DNA from: Sphingomonas echinoides | Lineage (GTDB): Bacteria; Pseudomonadota; Alphaproteobacteria; Sphingomonadales; Sphingomonadaceae | NCBI RefSeq assembly: GCF_029623395.1 | Contig: NZ_JAPYKK010000001.1 | Location: forward strand, 124,001 to 188,000 | Direction of reading: 5' to 3' | Length of the DNA: 64,000 bases | In this document: piece by piece, positions 34,706 to 43,299 of the stretch | How the letters are laid out: each line of letters begins with the position of its first letter | How positions within the stretch are numbered: position 1 is the stretch's first letter | Notes under the pieces: generated by a model | Told to the model about the DNA's origin: nothing | The model's database searches: none | What the model saw: the letters and a program-made list of their open reading frames with translations, nothing else | Translations under genes and position numbers: made by a program

Positions 34706-37642
34706 ATGAACATGCGTAACCAGAAGTCTCTCCGGCTGTTGCTTGCGAGCGCGGCCATCTCCGCCGCGAGCGTTGCCGCCGTCCCCGCTTTTGCGCAGAC
34801 CAGCACCGCCGCAATTCGCGGGCAAGTGACCGACGCCGCGGGCGCACCGGTCGCGGGCGCGAGCGTCGCGGCGGTCAGCAGCGACACCAACCAGACGTTT
34901 CGCGCGACCACCGATGCGAGCGGCAATTACGCGCTCAACGGCCTGCGTCCGGGATCGTATCAGGTAACGTCTACCGCGACCGACGGCCAGACTTCCACCC
35001 AGCTCATCACGGTCGCGATCGGCCAGACCGCCTCGCTCGACGCGACGGTCGAGGCCCCGGGCGCAGCCCCCTCGACCGGCAAGGACATCGTCGTCACCGG
35101 CAGCCGCCTGACCGAGACGCGCACCAGCGAAATCGCGACCAACGTCAGCCAGGCGCAGATCCGCGCGCTGCCGCAGACCGACCGCAATTTCCTGTCGTTC
35201 GCGGCGCTCGCGCCCGGCGTGAAGTACAATGACAGCGAGACCGACAAGGGCATCCAGTCGGGTGCCTCGACCGCGAGCCAGGTCAACGTCTTCATCGACG
35301 GCGTCAGCCTCAAGAACAAGATCAGCGAAGGCGGCATCGCCGGCCAGCAGAACAGCCGCGGCAACCCGTTCGGGCAGCTTGCGGTGCAGGAATTCCGCGT
35401 CCTGACGCAGAATTACAAGGCCGAATACGAACAGGCCGGGTCCGCGATCATCACCGCGGTGACCAAGTCGGGCACCAACGAATTCCACGGCGAGGTGTTC
35501 GGCCAATATACCGGCAAGGGCCTGTCCGAAACGTCGTTCCTCGACAAGCGCGACGGCAACCCCAAGCCCGACTTCACGCGCAAGCAGTACGGCATCGCGC
35601 TCGGCGGGCCGATCATCAAGGACCGCCTGTTCTTCTTCGGGACCTATGAGGGCAACGACCAGAACCGCGCGTTCAACGTCAAGAGCTCTGGTTCGGCCGA
35701 CGCGGTCACCGAATTCGAGCAGGTGTCCGGCCGTCGTCTGCGAGATTTCGAGGGCGCTTTCATCAGCCCGTTCCGCGGCGATTTCTACTTCGGCAAACTG
35801 ACCCTGACGCCGGACGATCGCCAGACCTTCGACGTCTCGTTCAGCCGCCGCCAGGAAAGCGACATCCAGAATTTCGGCGGGAACGTCTCGTTCGAGAATG
35901 CCGAGAACAAGCGCAACACGGTCGACACCTACCTTTTTAAATGGGCGTATAAGGGCGACAATTTCGTCAACGAATTCAATGCCAACTACCTCGAATACAC
36001 GTTCAATCCGTCGTCGATCAATCCGGACCTGCCGACCTATGACTATGACGGCGTGATCGTCTTCGGCGGCAAGGATTCAACCCGCAAGCAAGTGCAGCGA
36101 GGCTATACGCTGCGCGACGATTTCACCTTTTCGGGGATCGACGGCCATACGATCAAGGTCGGCGGACGCGTCGAGATCACCGATCTGTCGTTCGACAACC
36201 AGACGTACGTCCAGCCGCGCTACACCTTCCGGCGCGACCCGCTCACCAACCTCACCTTTTCCTTCCCGTCGGAAGCGCGCCTCGGGCTCGGCAGCGGCCT
36301 GATCCAGAGTTCGAACACGCAGATCGGCCTGTACGCGCAGGACGACTGGAACCTGACCAACCGGCTGCAGCTCAATCTCGGCGTCCGCTGGGATTATGAG
36401 ACCAATGCGGTCAACAACGATTATGTCACCCCCGCCTCCGCCGCGGCGGCGCTGCGGTCGCTGCCTACCTCGTCCTATTTCAACCCCGAGAATTACATTT
36501 CGACCGGGTCCAACCGCAAACCGTTTGCCGGCGCGGTGGCGCCGCGGGTCGGCTTTTCGTGGGACGTGAAGGGCGATCGGTCGACGGTCGTCTTCGGCGG
36601 GTTCGGGCGGTATTACGACCGCAACAACTTCAACAATACCGGCGACGAACTGTCGCGTGCGATCAACCCGATCGGCATCTTCCGCTTCTCGGCGGACGGC
36701 CTGCCGCGCAACGGCCTGTCGACGATCCGCTGGGACCCGTCCTATGCCACCCGCGACGGCCTGCTCGCGCTGCGCGCCAGCTCGGCGACGGCGGGAGCGT
36801 CCGAACTGTTCGCGGTGAAGAACAACGCCAAGCCCCCGGTCAACGACCAGATCAGCCTGGGCGTCCGGCAGCGGATCGGCGTCTTCGAGGCATCGCTGAC
36901 CGGATCGTATCAACGCGGTCGCAACGGTTACACCAACATCTACGCCACGCGGAACACCAACGGCCTGGGGACGTGCTGCAACGTTTCGACGATCGAGCCG
37001 CTTGGCTATTCCAACGCGCTGATCGGCTATGACGGGCTCGATTCCCGCTACAAGGCGATCTTCTTCACGCTCGACAAGAACTACACCAAGGCGTCAGGCT
37101 GGGGGCTGAACATCGCTTATACGCTGTCGAAGGGCGAACAGAATGGCGACGGACTGTTCAGCCTCGATAACGTCACGCCGGATGCCTATGGCTGGCGCCC
37201 GCGCACTGGCGACGAACGGCATCGCGTCGTGCTGTCGGGGCTGGTCGATCTCCCGCTCGGCTTCCAGTTCGCGACGCTGAGCACGCTGGGCAGCGGACAG
37301 GCGTTCCGCGTGATCGACGGGACCAACGGCACCGCGGGAATCAGCCCGTTCAGCGCGCGCTATCCGCAGAAGAACTGCATCAAGGGTGTGTTCGCCTTCT
37401 GCGAGATCAACGTGACGCTCTCGAAGAAGATTCCGGTGCTCGGCAAGGATACGCTGGAGGCGGCGGTCGACGTTCTCAACGTCTTCAACAACAACAACTT
37501 CTCGGGCTTCGACGACGCGTTCAACAACACCATCAACCCCGCCACCGGGCGCGTCACCGATACGCTCGATCCGGCGCGGATCGGCAATTCGCTGCTGTCG
37601 CTGCCACGGCGGATCCAGTTCCGTCTGGGGTATCGTTTCTAA
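34706..37642 (+). CDS. TonB-dependent receptor with carboxypeptidase-regulatory-like domain (Oar-like)
   Basis: A 978-residue outer-membrane receptor. The signal peptide ends in VPAFAQT (about residue 31). A carboxypeptidase-regulatory-like beta-sandwich (about 33-105: AIRGQVTDAAGAPVAGASV, GNYALNGLRPGSYQV) precedes the TonB box DIVVTGSRL. The plug has FVNVFIDGV-like and GNPFGQLAVQEFRV segments. The barrel ends in FRLGYRF with C-terminal Phe. This architecture is shared by Oar-type and SusC-like importers and differs from the receptor at 18 kb. Two ATGs (34706, 34712) are possible. It is immediately downstream of lacI, and a hairpin follows its stop. Confidence 0.94.
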   Translation: MNMRNQKSLRLLLASAAISAASVAAVPAFAQTSTAAIRGQVTDAAGAPVAGASVAAVSSDTNQTFRATTDASGNYALNGLRPGSYQVTSTATDGQTSTQLITVAIGQTASLDATVEAPGAAPSTGKDIVVTGSRLTETRTSEIATNVSQAQIRALPQTDRNFLSFAALAPGVKYNDSETDKGIQSGASTASQVNVFIDGVSLKNKISEGGIAGQQNSRGNPFGQLAVQEFRVLTQNYKAEYEQAGSAIITAVTKSGTNEFHGEVFGQYTGKGLSETSFLDKRDGNPKPDFTRKQYGIALGGPIIKDRLFFFGTYEGNDQNRAFNVKSSGSADAVTEFEQVSGRRLRDFEGAFISPFRGDFYFGKLTLTPDDRQTFDVSFSRRQESDIQNFGGNVSFENAENKRNTVDTYLFKWAYKGDNFVNEFNANYLEYTFNPSSINPDLPTYDYDGVIVFGGKDSTRKQVQRGYTLRDDFTFSGIDGHTIKVGGRVEITDLSFDNQTYVQPRYTFRRDPLTNLTFSFPSEARLGLGSGLIQSSNTQIGLYAQDDWNLTNRLQLNLGVRWDYETNAVNNDYVTPASAAAALRSLPTSSYFNPENYISTGSNRKPFAGAVAPRVGFSWDVKGDRSTVVFGGFGRYYDRNNFNNTGDELSRAINPIGIFRFSADGLPRNGLSTIRWDPSYATRDGLLALRASSATAGASELFAVKNNAKPPVNDQISLGVRQRIGVFEASLTGSYQRGRNGYTNIYATRNTNGLGTCCNVSTIEPLGYSNALIGYDGLDSRYKAIFFTLDKNYTKASGWGLNIAYTLSKGEQNGDGLFSLDNVTPDAYGWRPRTGDERHRVVLSGLVDLPLGFQFATLSTLGSGQAFRVIDGTNGTAGISPFSARYPQKNCIKGVFAFCEINVTLSKKIPVLGKDTLEAAVDVLNVFNNNNFSGFDDAFNNTINPATGRVTDTLDPARIGNSLLSLPRRIQFRLGYRF

Positions 37643-37654
37643 GGCGTTTCTGCC

Positions 37655-37691
37655 GGGCGGACGGTGCAGTGGCGCTGTCCGCCCCTCTTTC
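37655..37691 (+). terminator. Hairpin between the second TonB receptor and the GH144-like gene
   Basis: GGGCGGAC (37655-37662) pairs with GTCCGCCC (37677-37684) around a 14-nt loop, followed by CTCTTTC. It lies 12 nt after the receptor stop and 26 nt before the next ATG and probably attenuates read-through. Confidence 0.65.
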
Positions 37692-37717
37692 TGACTGCGT
37701 TGCGCGAGGCTTACCCG

Positions 37718-39142
37718 ATGATCGACCGGCGTCACTTCCTCGGCACCGGTGGGCTGGCGCTCGTCGGGCTGGCAAGCGGCGGGATTGCCGCGCAACGGCG
37801 GCGGGTGCGGCCCAAACCCGTCCTTTCCCCGCACGAAGCGCTGATCGGCGACCTGCAACGCCGCACCTTCCAGTATTTCTGGGACACGACCGACCCGGTG
37901 ACGGGTCTCGCGCCAGATCGCTGGCCGACGCCGGCGTTTGCGAGCATCGCCGCGACCGGCTTCGCGCTCACCGCTTATCCGGTCGGCGTGGTCAATGGCT
38001 GGATCAGCCGCGACCAGGCGCGCGCGCGGACGCTCGCGACGCTGCGTTTCTTCGCCAATGCGCCGCAGGGCCCCGCCCCGAGCGGTACCGCGGGGCACAA
38101 GGGCTTCTTCTACCACTTCCTCGACATGCAGAGCGGCACGCGCTTCCGTCGGACCGAACTGTCGACGATCGACACCGCGCTGCTGCTGGGCGGTGTGCTG
38201 TTCGCGCAGAGCTGGTTCGACAGCGACCATCCCGACGAAGCGCAGATCCGCGCGCTGGCGGAGCAGATCTATGCCGCGGTCGACTGGACGTGGTTCACGC
38301 CGCGCGCGCCGTTCGTGTCGATGGGGTGGCACCCCGAGCGCGGCTACATCTCGAGCGACTGGGACATCTACAACGAATCCCTGATGATGTACCTGCTCGC
38401 ACTCGGGTCGCCGACGCATCCGCTGCCGGCGGAAACGTGGAACGCCTGGACCGATCGCTTCGCCGCCGCCTGGAGCGACCGCTGGGGCGAACCGCACCTC
38501 GCCTTCCCGCCGTTGTTCGGGCACCAATACAGCCAGACATGGGTCGATTTCCGCGGCATCCGCGATCGTTTCATTGCGACCAAGGGCCTCGACTATTTCG
38601 AGAACAGCCGCCGCGCCACGTATGCCCAGCGCGACTATGCGATCGCCAATCCGGGCAAGTTCGTCGGTTATGACGCGGCGTGCTGGGGGCTGACCGCCTG
38701 CGACGGACCCGGCGATTTCACGGTCACGCTCAACGACGTCGAGCGCCGGTTCTTCAGCTATTCGGCGCGCGGCCCCGGCGACCGGGACGACGGCACGATC
38801 GCCCCGACCGCGGCGCTCGGTTCGATCGCGTTTGCGCCCGAGATCGTCCTCCCGGCGGCGGGTGCGTTGCACAAGCGCTACGGCAGCGGGATCTACCAGC
38901 GCTACGGGTTCATCGACTCGTTCAACCCGACCCTGACCGCCGCACCGCCCGGAATGCGCGCCGGCCATGTCGACCCGGGCATCGGCTGGATCGATCAGGA
39001 TTATATCGGGATCGACCAGGGGCCGATCGTGGCGATGATCGAGAACCGTCGCACCGGCCTGATCTGGCGCACGATGCACCGCAATCCGCATTTGCGCCGG
39101 GGGCTACGGCGGGCAGGGTTCACCGGCGGCTGGCTGGCCTGA
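37718..39142 (+). CDS. Glucoamylase-family glycosidase (GH144-like, PF10091)
   Basis: A 474-residue exported enzyme with an (alpha/alpha)6-type fold. The N-terminus MIDRRHFLGTGGLALVGLASGG is a twin-arginine-like signal. Characteristic stretches are LQRRTFQYFWDTTDPVTGL, GFALTAYPVGVVNGW, SSDWDIYNESLMMYLLALGS and GIDQGPIVAMIENRRTGLIW, all hallmarks of the glucoamylase-like family that includes GH144 endo-beta-1,2-glucanases. Candidate catalytic acids lie in DIYNE and near VGYDAACWGLTACDGPGD. The neighbouring GH3 beta-glucosidase, GPH symporter, LacI and TonB receptor form a complete glucan locus. ATG 37718 has GAGG upstream. The exact linkage cut is inferred from family knowledge. Confidence 0.85.
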   Translation: MIDRRHFLGTGGLALVGLASGGIAAQRRRVRPKPVLSPHEALIGDLQRRTFQYFWDTTDPVTGLAPDRWPTPAFASIAATGFALTAYPVGVVNGWISRDQARARTLATLRFFANAPQGPAPSGTAGHKGFFYHFLDMQSGTRFRRTELSTIDTALLLGGVLFAQSWFDSDHPDEAQIRALAEQIYAAVDWTWFTPRAPFVSMGWHPERGYISSDWDIYNESLMMYLLALGSPTHPLPAETWNAWTDRFAAAWSDRWGEPHLAFPPLFGHQYSQTWVDFRGIRDRFIATKGLDYFENSRRATYAQRDYAIANPGKFVGYDAACWGLTACDGPGDFTVTLNDVERRFFSYSARGPGDRDDGTIAPTAALGSIAFAPEIVLPAAGALHKRYGSGIYQRYGFIDSFNPTLTAAPPGMRAGHVDPGIGWIDQDYIGIDQGPIVAMIENRRTGLIWRTMHRNPHLRRGLRRAGFTGGWLA

Positions 39143-39379
39143 CAGGCGTCGGCAAGGAGGTTCCGTCCCCGTCCCCGTCCCTGCCCGGCCCCCTGAACGA
39201 AACCTTTCTGATTGGTGTACCATCCGGGACATGCGGATCGGTTCGGCGCACGCCGACCGCAGACTGGCGCAGCGCTATTGCCCATCACCTCCGTAGGAAT
39301 AGCCTTAGGTCACACGTCGTGGATCGAGTCGCACCGTAAGACCGGGCGTCTGATCCGACGTACGGACAGGAGAGTAGTC

Positions 39380-39982
39380 ATGGACCGCGACGTAAGGGAA
39401 CATGCGACGGAACCCCGGGCGATCCTCGTCAGCGTGGCAGGCGATCCGCCCGCGCCGGCCGGGATCGAGCACGTCATCCTGGACCTCTCCAAATTCCACA
39501 ATGGTCGCTGGGCGCTCGAGCTCGACGCCGCTTTTACCCGGCGCCAGACCCCGGTCGTTATCCTGGCGCGGGGGCTCGCCTGTCTTGCGGTATCCTGGTG
39601 GGCACAGCTGTCGCCCCGCAGTTATCTGCGGCAAGTACGGGGTGCGGTGTTCGAATCCCCCTTGTCCGTCGATTTCCACCATGTCGCGGCAGCCGCGAGC
39701 ATCCGCACTGGACCGACCTATCGGCTGCCCTTCCCGTCGGTCGTCGTCAGCGACGGATCCTTCCAGATCGAACAGGTTCTGGCGCTCGCCGACAAATGGG
39801 GCAGCCAGCTTGTGACGCAACCGTCGGACATGATTGCGGACCATACCAACCGCCACGCAGCCTCGGACGGCACGGCGATGTTGCTGACCTATGCGCAGTT
39901 GCTGGACCGGACCGGTCGTGAGACTCCAGAACCAGCAAAGTGGTTTCGATCCCAAACGCTTATCGGGACTATCGGGCGCTGA
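39380..39982 (+). CDS. RBBP9/YdeN-like alpha/beta-fold protein lacking the catalytic triad
   Basis: A 200-residue protein resembling the RBBP9/YdeN serine hydrolases over its central part. VVILARGLACLAVSWWAQ (60-76) matches the nucleophile-elbow region, VRGAVFESP the following strand, LPFPSVVVSDGSF the acid strand, and ALADKWGSQLV the WGA-type helix. The elbow HSLG of the family reads RGLA, with Gly65 in place of Ser. The Asp of the S-x-x-D-P loop reads Ser, and no C-terminal GH-I/L-N histidine is seen. It therefore looks non-catalytic. ATG 39380 has AGGAG upstream. The hybrid kinase starts 91 nt downstream. The upstream 237 nt hold short GTCCCC repeats (about 39165-39181) but no gene. Confidence 0.6.
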   Translation: MDRDVREHATEPRAILVSVAGDPPAPAGIEHVILDLSKFHNGRWALELDAAFTRRQTPVVILARGLACLAVSWWAQLSPRSYLRQVRGAVFESPLSVDFHHVAAAASIRTGPTYRLPFPSVVVSDGSFQIEQVLALADKWGSQLVTQPSDMIADHTNRHAASDGTAMLLTYAQLLDRTGRETPEPAKWFRSQTLIGTIGR

Positions 39983-40073
39983 CCGGCGCCGCTTCGCGGT
40001 GATCTCCGCTTGCCCGACAACGCTCTCATACCTTTGATTGACAAGGGATCGGACCTAAACCACACTCGAGGAA

Positions 40074-43000
40074 GTGCCCAGCTTCCCGCAGTCCGAACCG
40101 CCGTCGCTGCCACCGCAATACACCAGCTTCATCGAGGAGCAGGTCGCTTCCGGTGCCTATCGCGATTCCGAATCCGTCGTCGCGGCGGCGTTGGATTTGT
40201 TGCGGGCACGAGAGACCGCGCAACCCGCAGATATACAGCCCCAGCCCGGCGCACACCCATGGCCCCATGAAGGTGGGGACTGCGGCAGCATCCTGCGCGC
40301 GCGCGACTGGAGCAAGACCGTGCTGGGTCCGATCGCCGACTGGCCGGCCGAACTCCGCACGACGGTGACCAACATCCTGCATTCGCCGATCGCCAAGGTG
40401 CTGATGTGGGGTCCCGAGCATATCATGCTGTACAACGATCCCTATCTCGCGATCGCGGGGGACCGGCATCCGATGGCGCTGGGTATGCCGGTCGCCACTG
40501 CCTTCCCCGACGTATGGGACTGGAACCGACCGATCCTGGAAGCGGGCTTTCGCGGCGAGCGTTTGTCGCATCGCGACCAGACGATCGTCTTCAACCGCCC
40601 AGACGGGGCGGAAACGATGGTCCTCGACCTGTTCTACACCCCCGTTCACGACGCGAACGGGCAGGTCGGCGGGATCATGTGCACGCTGTTCGACAATAGC
40701 GCCCGAGTCGACGCCGAACGCCGCGTCGCCGCGGCCGCGGCGGAATTGCGCCGGATCACCGATGCGGTGCCGATGTTGGTGTCCTACGTCGATCGCGACC
40801 AGATCTACCGGTTCGCCAACGGCTGCTATCGCGACTGGCTCGACATCGACCCCGACGCAATGATCGGGGAGACGGTCGAAAAGGTGCTCGGTCCGGAACT
40901 GTACGCGCTGCGCCGCCCGTCGATCGAACGCGCGTTGGCGGGCGAGCGTCTTTCCTCCGAAGCCACGCTGTTCCACCGCGACGGCACGCCCAAGCGCAGC
41001 GAGGTGCGCTACATTCCGCACATCGATGCCGACGGATCGATCCCAGGGGTCCATATCCTCGCGATCGACATCGAGGAACGTGCCCAACGCGAGGCGGCGC
41101 TCGCGATCAGCAACGGTCGGTTTCGCACCGCAATGGATGCGATTCACGGCGTCCTGTGGACCAACAGTCCCGATGGCCGGATGATCGGCGAACAGCCGGG
41201 GTGGGCTGCGCTCACCGGTCAACCGATCGAACAGTATCAGGGCTATGGCTGGACCGACGCGCTCCACCCGGACGATGTCGAACCGACCACGCGCGCCTGG
41301 CAGGCCGCCGTCGCCGCCAAATCCATGTTCGTGCATGAGCATCGCGCGCGGCACCATTCGGGCACGTGGCGCACCTTCGCGGTGCGCGCGCTGCCGTTGT
41401 TCGACGATACCGGGGAGATCCGGGAATGGGTCGGCGTCCATACCGACATCACGCACCAGCGCGCCGCCGAGGCCGCGCTGCGCGAGCAGGCCGAAAAGCT
41501 TGCGCGTGAGGCGACGCATCGTCGGCGCGCGGAAGATCAACTGCGCGCGCTCAACGAAGAACTCGAGGCGCGCGTGATCGCCGAGATCGACGAACGCCGC
41601 CAGGCCGAGGCGAAACTCGCACAGTCGCAGAAGATGGAAGCCGTCGGAAAACTGACCGGCGGCGTTGCGCATGATTTCAACAACCTGCTCCAGGTCGTGT
41701 CGGGCAATTTGCAATTGCTGGCGAAGGACATCGCCGGCAACGACCGTGCCGAGCGGCGCGTCGCCAATGCGATGGCGGGGGTGTCGCGCGGCGCGAAGCT
41801 CGCTGCGCAATTGCTCGCCTTCGGTCGGCGGCAGGCGCTCGAGCCAAAGGTCGTCAACGTCACGCGCTTCGTGCGCGGGATGGACGAAATGCTGCGCCGC
41901 GCGATTGGCGAGGGGATCGAAGTGGAAACGATCGTCGGCGGCGGATTGTGGAACACCTTCATCGATCCCGCGCAGATCGAGAACGCGCTGCTCAACCTGG
42001 CAATCAACGCACGCGATGCGATGGACGGGCAAGGCCGGCTGACGATCGAACTCGGCAATGCGCATCTGGATGACGGCTACGCCGATGCCAACGACGACGT
42101 AACGCCGGGGCAATATGTCATGCTCGCGGTGTCGGACACCGGCAGCGGGATGCCATCCGACGTGATCGACAAGGTCTTCGAACCGTTCTTCTCGACCAAG
42201 AGCGAGGGCAAGGGCTCCGGGCTGGGACTCTCGATGGTCTATGGCTTCGTCAAGCAGTCGGGCGGCCATGTGAAGATCTATTCCGAGCTTGGCGAAGGGA
42301 CGACGATCAAGCTCTATCTTCCGCGTGCGATCCAGTCGGAGGACGTCGAGGTGATGACCGCGGCGGGCCCGATCGTCGGCGGAAACGAGACCGTCCTCGT
42401 GGTAGAGGACGATGCCGAAGTCCGCACCACCGTGGTCGAGATGCTGGCCGACCTTGGCTATAGGGTGCTCAAGGCGGTGGACGCGGCGAGCGGGCTGAGC
42501 GTCATCGAAAGCGGGATCGCGATCGACGTGCTGTTCACTGACGTGGTGATGCCCGGCCCGATGAAGAGCCCCGAACTCGCGCGGAAAGCGCGCGAACGCT
42601 TGCCCGACATCGCGGTGCTGTTCACCTCGGGCTATACCGAGAACTCGATCGTGCACGGCGGCAAGCTCGACGCCGGGGTCGAGCTGCTGTCCAAGCCCTA
42701 CACCCGGGAAGCACTGGCGCGGAAGTTCCAGCATGTGCTGGCGAACCATCGCCAGCGCGCCGAGCAGGCCGCCGCCATGGCGCCTTCGGTCGGGTCGGAC
42801 GACGGTGCCGCGGCGCGCCTGCAACGCCGGACGGTGCTGCTGGTGGAGGACGATGACATGATCCGCCGCAACAGCGCCGAGATGCTGCAGGCAAGCGGTT
42901 ATGCCGTGGTCGACGCAGCGAGCGCGGAAGAGGCGATCTCGGCAATCAGGACGGTTCCGATCGACGTGCTCGTCACCGACATCAACCTGCCGGGGATGTC

Positions 43001-43205
43001 CGGCCTCGAGCTGGCGCGGACGGCGCGCGCGCAACGGCCCGAACTCGGGATCGTGTTCGCCAGCGGCGACCTGACGGTCATCGAAACGGATGTGGCGGCG
43101 GTGAAACTGCCCAAGCCGTATCGGCCGATCCATCTCGTGGCCTCTGTCGAAAAAGCGCTTGGCGTGGTCGAAAGGTTCGATACCGGCGCCCCACGATCCG
43201 ACTGA
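40074..43205 (+). CDS. Hybrid sensor histidine kinase with ParD-like N-terminal segment
   Basis: A 1043-residue cytosolic hybrid kinase with no membrane helix. Residues 10-48 (SLPPQYTSFIEEQVASGAYR and the following helix) match ParD-type ribbon-helix-helix antitoxins. Three PAS-like domains follow (about 70-210, 220-335, 345-465), then a coiled coil (465-518). The HisKA/ATPase core has His533 in GGVAHDFNN, the N-box INARDAM and GKGSGLGLS. Two receivers carry Asp823 (FTDVVMPGP) and Asp969 (VTDINLPGM). The start is GTG 40074, the only usable start after an in-frame stop at 40056, with GAGGAA very close by. Internal TTG codons at about 40190 could give a form without the ParD-like part. It likely passes phosphate to a separate regulator. 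Confidence 0.92.
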   Translation: MPSFPQSEPPSLPPQYTSFIEEQVASGAYRDSESVVAAALDLLRARETAQPADIQPQPGAHPWPHEGGDCGSILRARDWSKTVLGPIADWPAELRTTVTNILHSPIAKVLMWGPEHIMLYNDPYLAIAGDRHPMALGMPVATAFPDVWDWNRPILEAGFRGERLSHRDQTIVFNRPDGAETMVLDLFYTPVHDANGQVGGIMCTLFDNSARVDAERRVAAAAAELRRITDAVPMLVSYVDRDQIYRFANGCYRDWLDIDPDAMIGETVEKVLGPELYALRRPSIERALAGERLSSEATLFHRDGTPKRSEVRYIPHIDADGSIPGVHILAIDIEERAQREAALAISNGRFRTAMDAIHGVLWTNSPDGRMIGEQPGWAALTGQPIEQYQGYGWTDALHPDDVEPTTRAWQAAVAAKSMFVHEHRARHHSGTWRTFAVRALPLFDDTGEIREWVGVHTDITHQRAAEAALREQAEKLAREATHRRRAEDQLRALNEELEARVIAEIDERRQAEAKLAQSQKMEAVGKLTGGVAHDFNNLLQVVSGNLQLLAKDIAGNDRAERRVANAMAGVSRGAKLAAQLLAFGRRQALEPKVVNVTRFVRGMDEMLRRAIGEGIEVETIVGGGLWNTFIDPAQIENALLNLAINARDAMDGQGRLTIELGNAHLDDGYADANDDVTPGQYVMLAVSDTGSGMPSDVIDKVFEPFFSTKSEGKGSGLGLSMVYGFVKQSGGHVKIYSELGEGTTIKLYLPRAIQSEDVEVMTAAGPIVGGNETVLVVEDDAEVRTTVVEMLADLGYRVLKAVDAASGLSVIESGIAIDVLFTDVVMPGPMKSPELARKARERLPDIAVLFTSGYTENSIVHGGKLDAGVELLSKPYTREALARKFQHVLANHRQRAEQAAAMAPSVGSDDGAAARLQRRTVLLVEDDDMIRRNSAEMLQASGYAVVDAASAEEAISAIRTVPIDVLVTDINLPGMSGLELARTARAQRPELGIVFASGDLTVIETDVAAVKLPKPYRPIHLVASVEKALGVVERFDTGAPRSD

Positions 43206-43299
43206 GCGATCGTCCCCGTTTCCGGACGACCGCCAGGTCCTGTTCTGCGTTTCGCGCGACCTGCGCTCCATTGATACTAAAAAACGGAGGAGACGATCG

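Noticed and set aside
33568..34926. A 452-codon minus-strand frame over lacI
   Set aside because: It would run across the operator palindrome and the lacI HTH and shows no homology-like motifs.
39143..40073. A ParE toxin gene next to the ParD-like kinase segment
   Set aside because: No ParE-like frame (about 95 residues with the RelE/ParE fold pattern) was found on either strand near the kinase.
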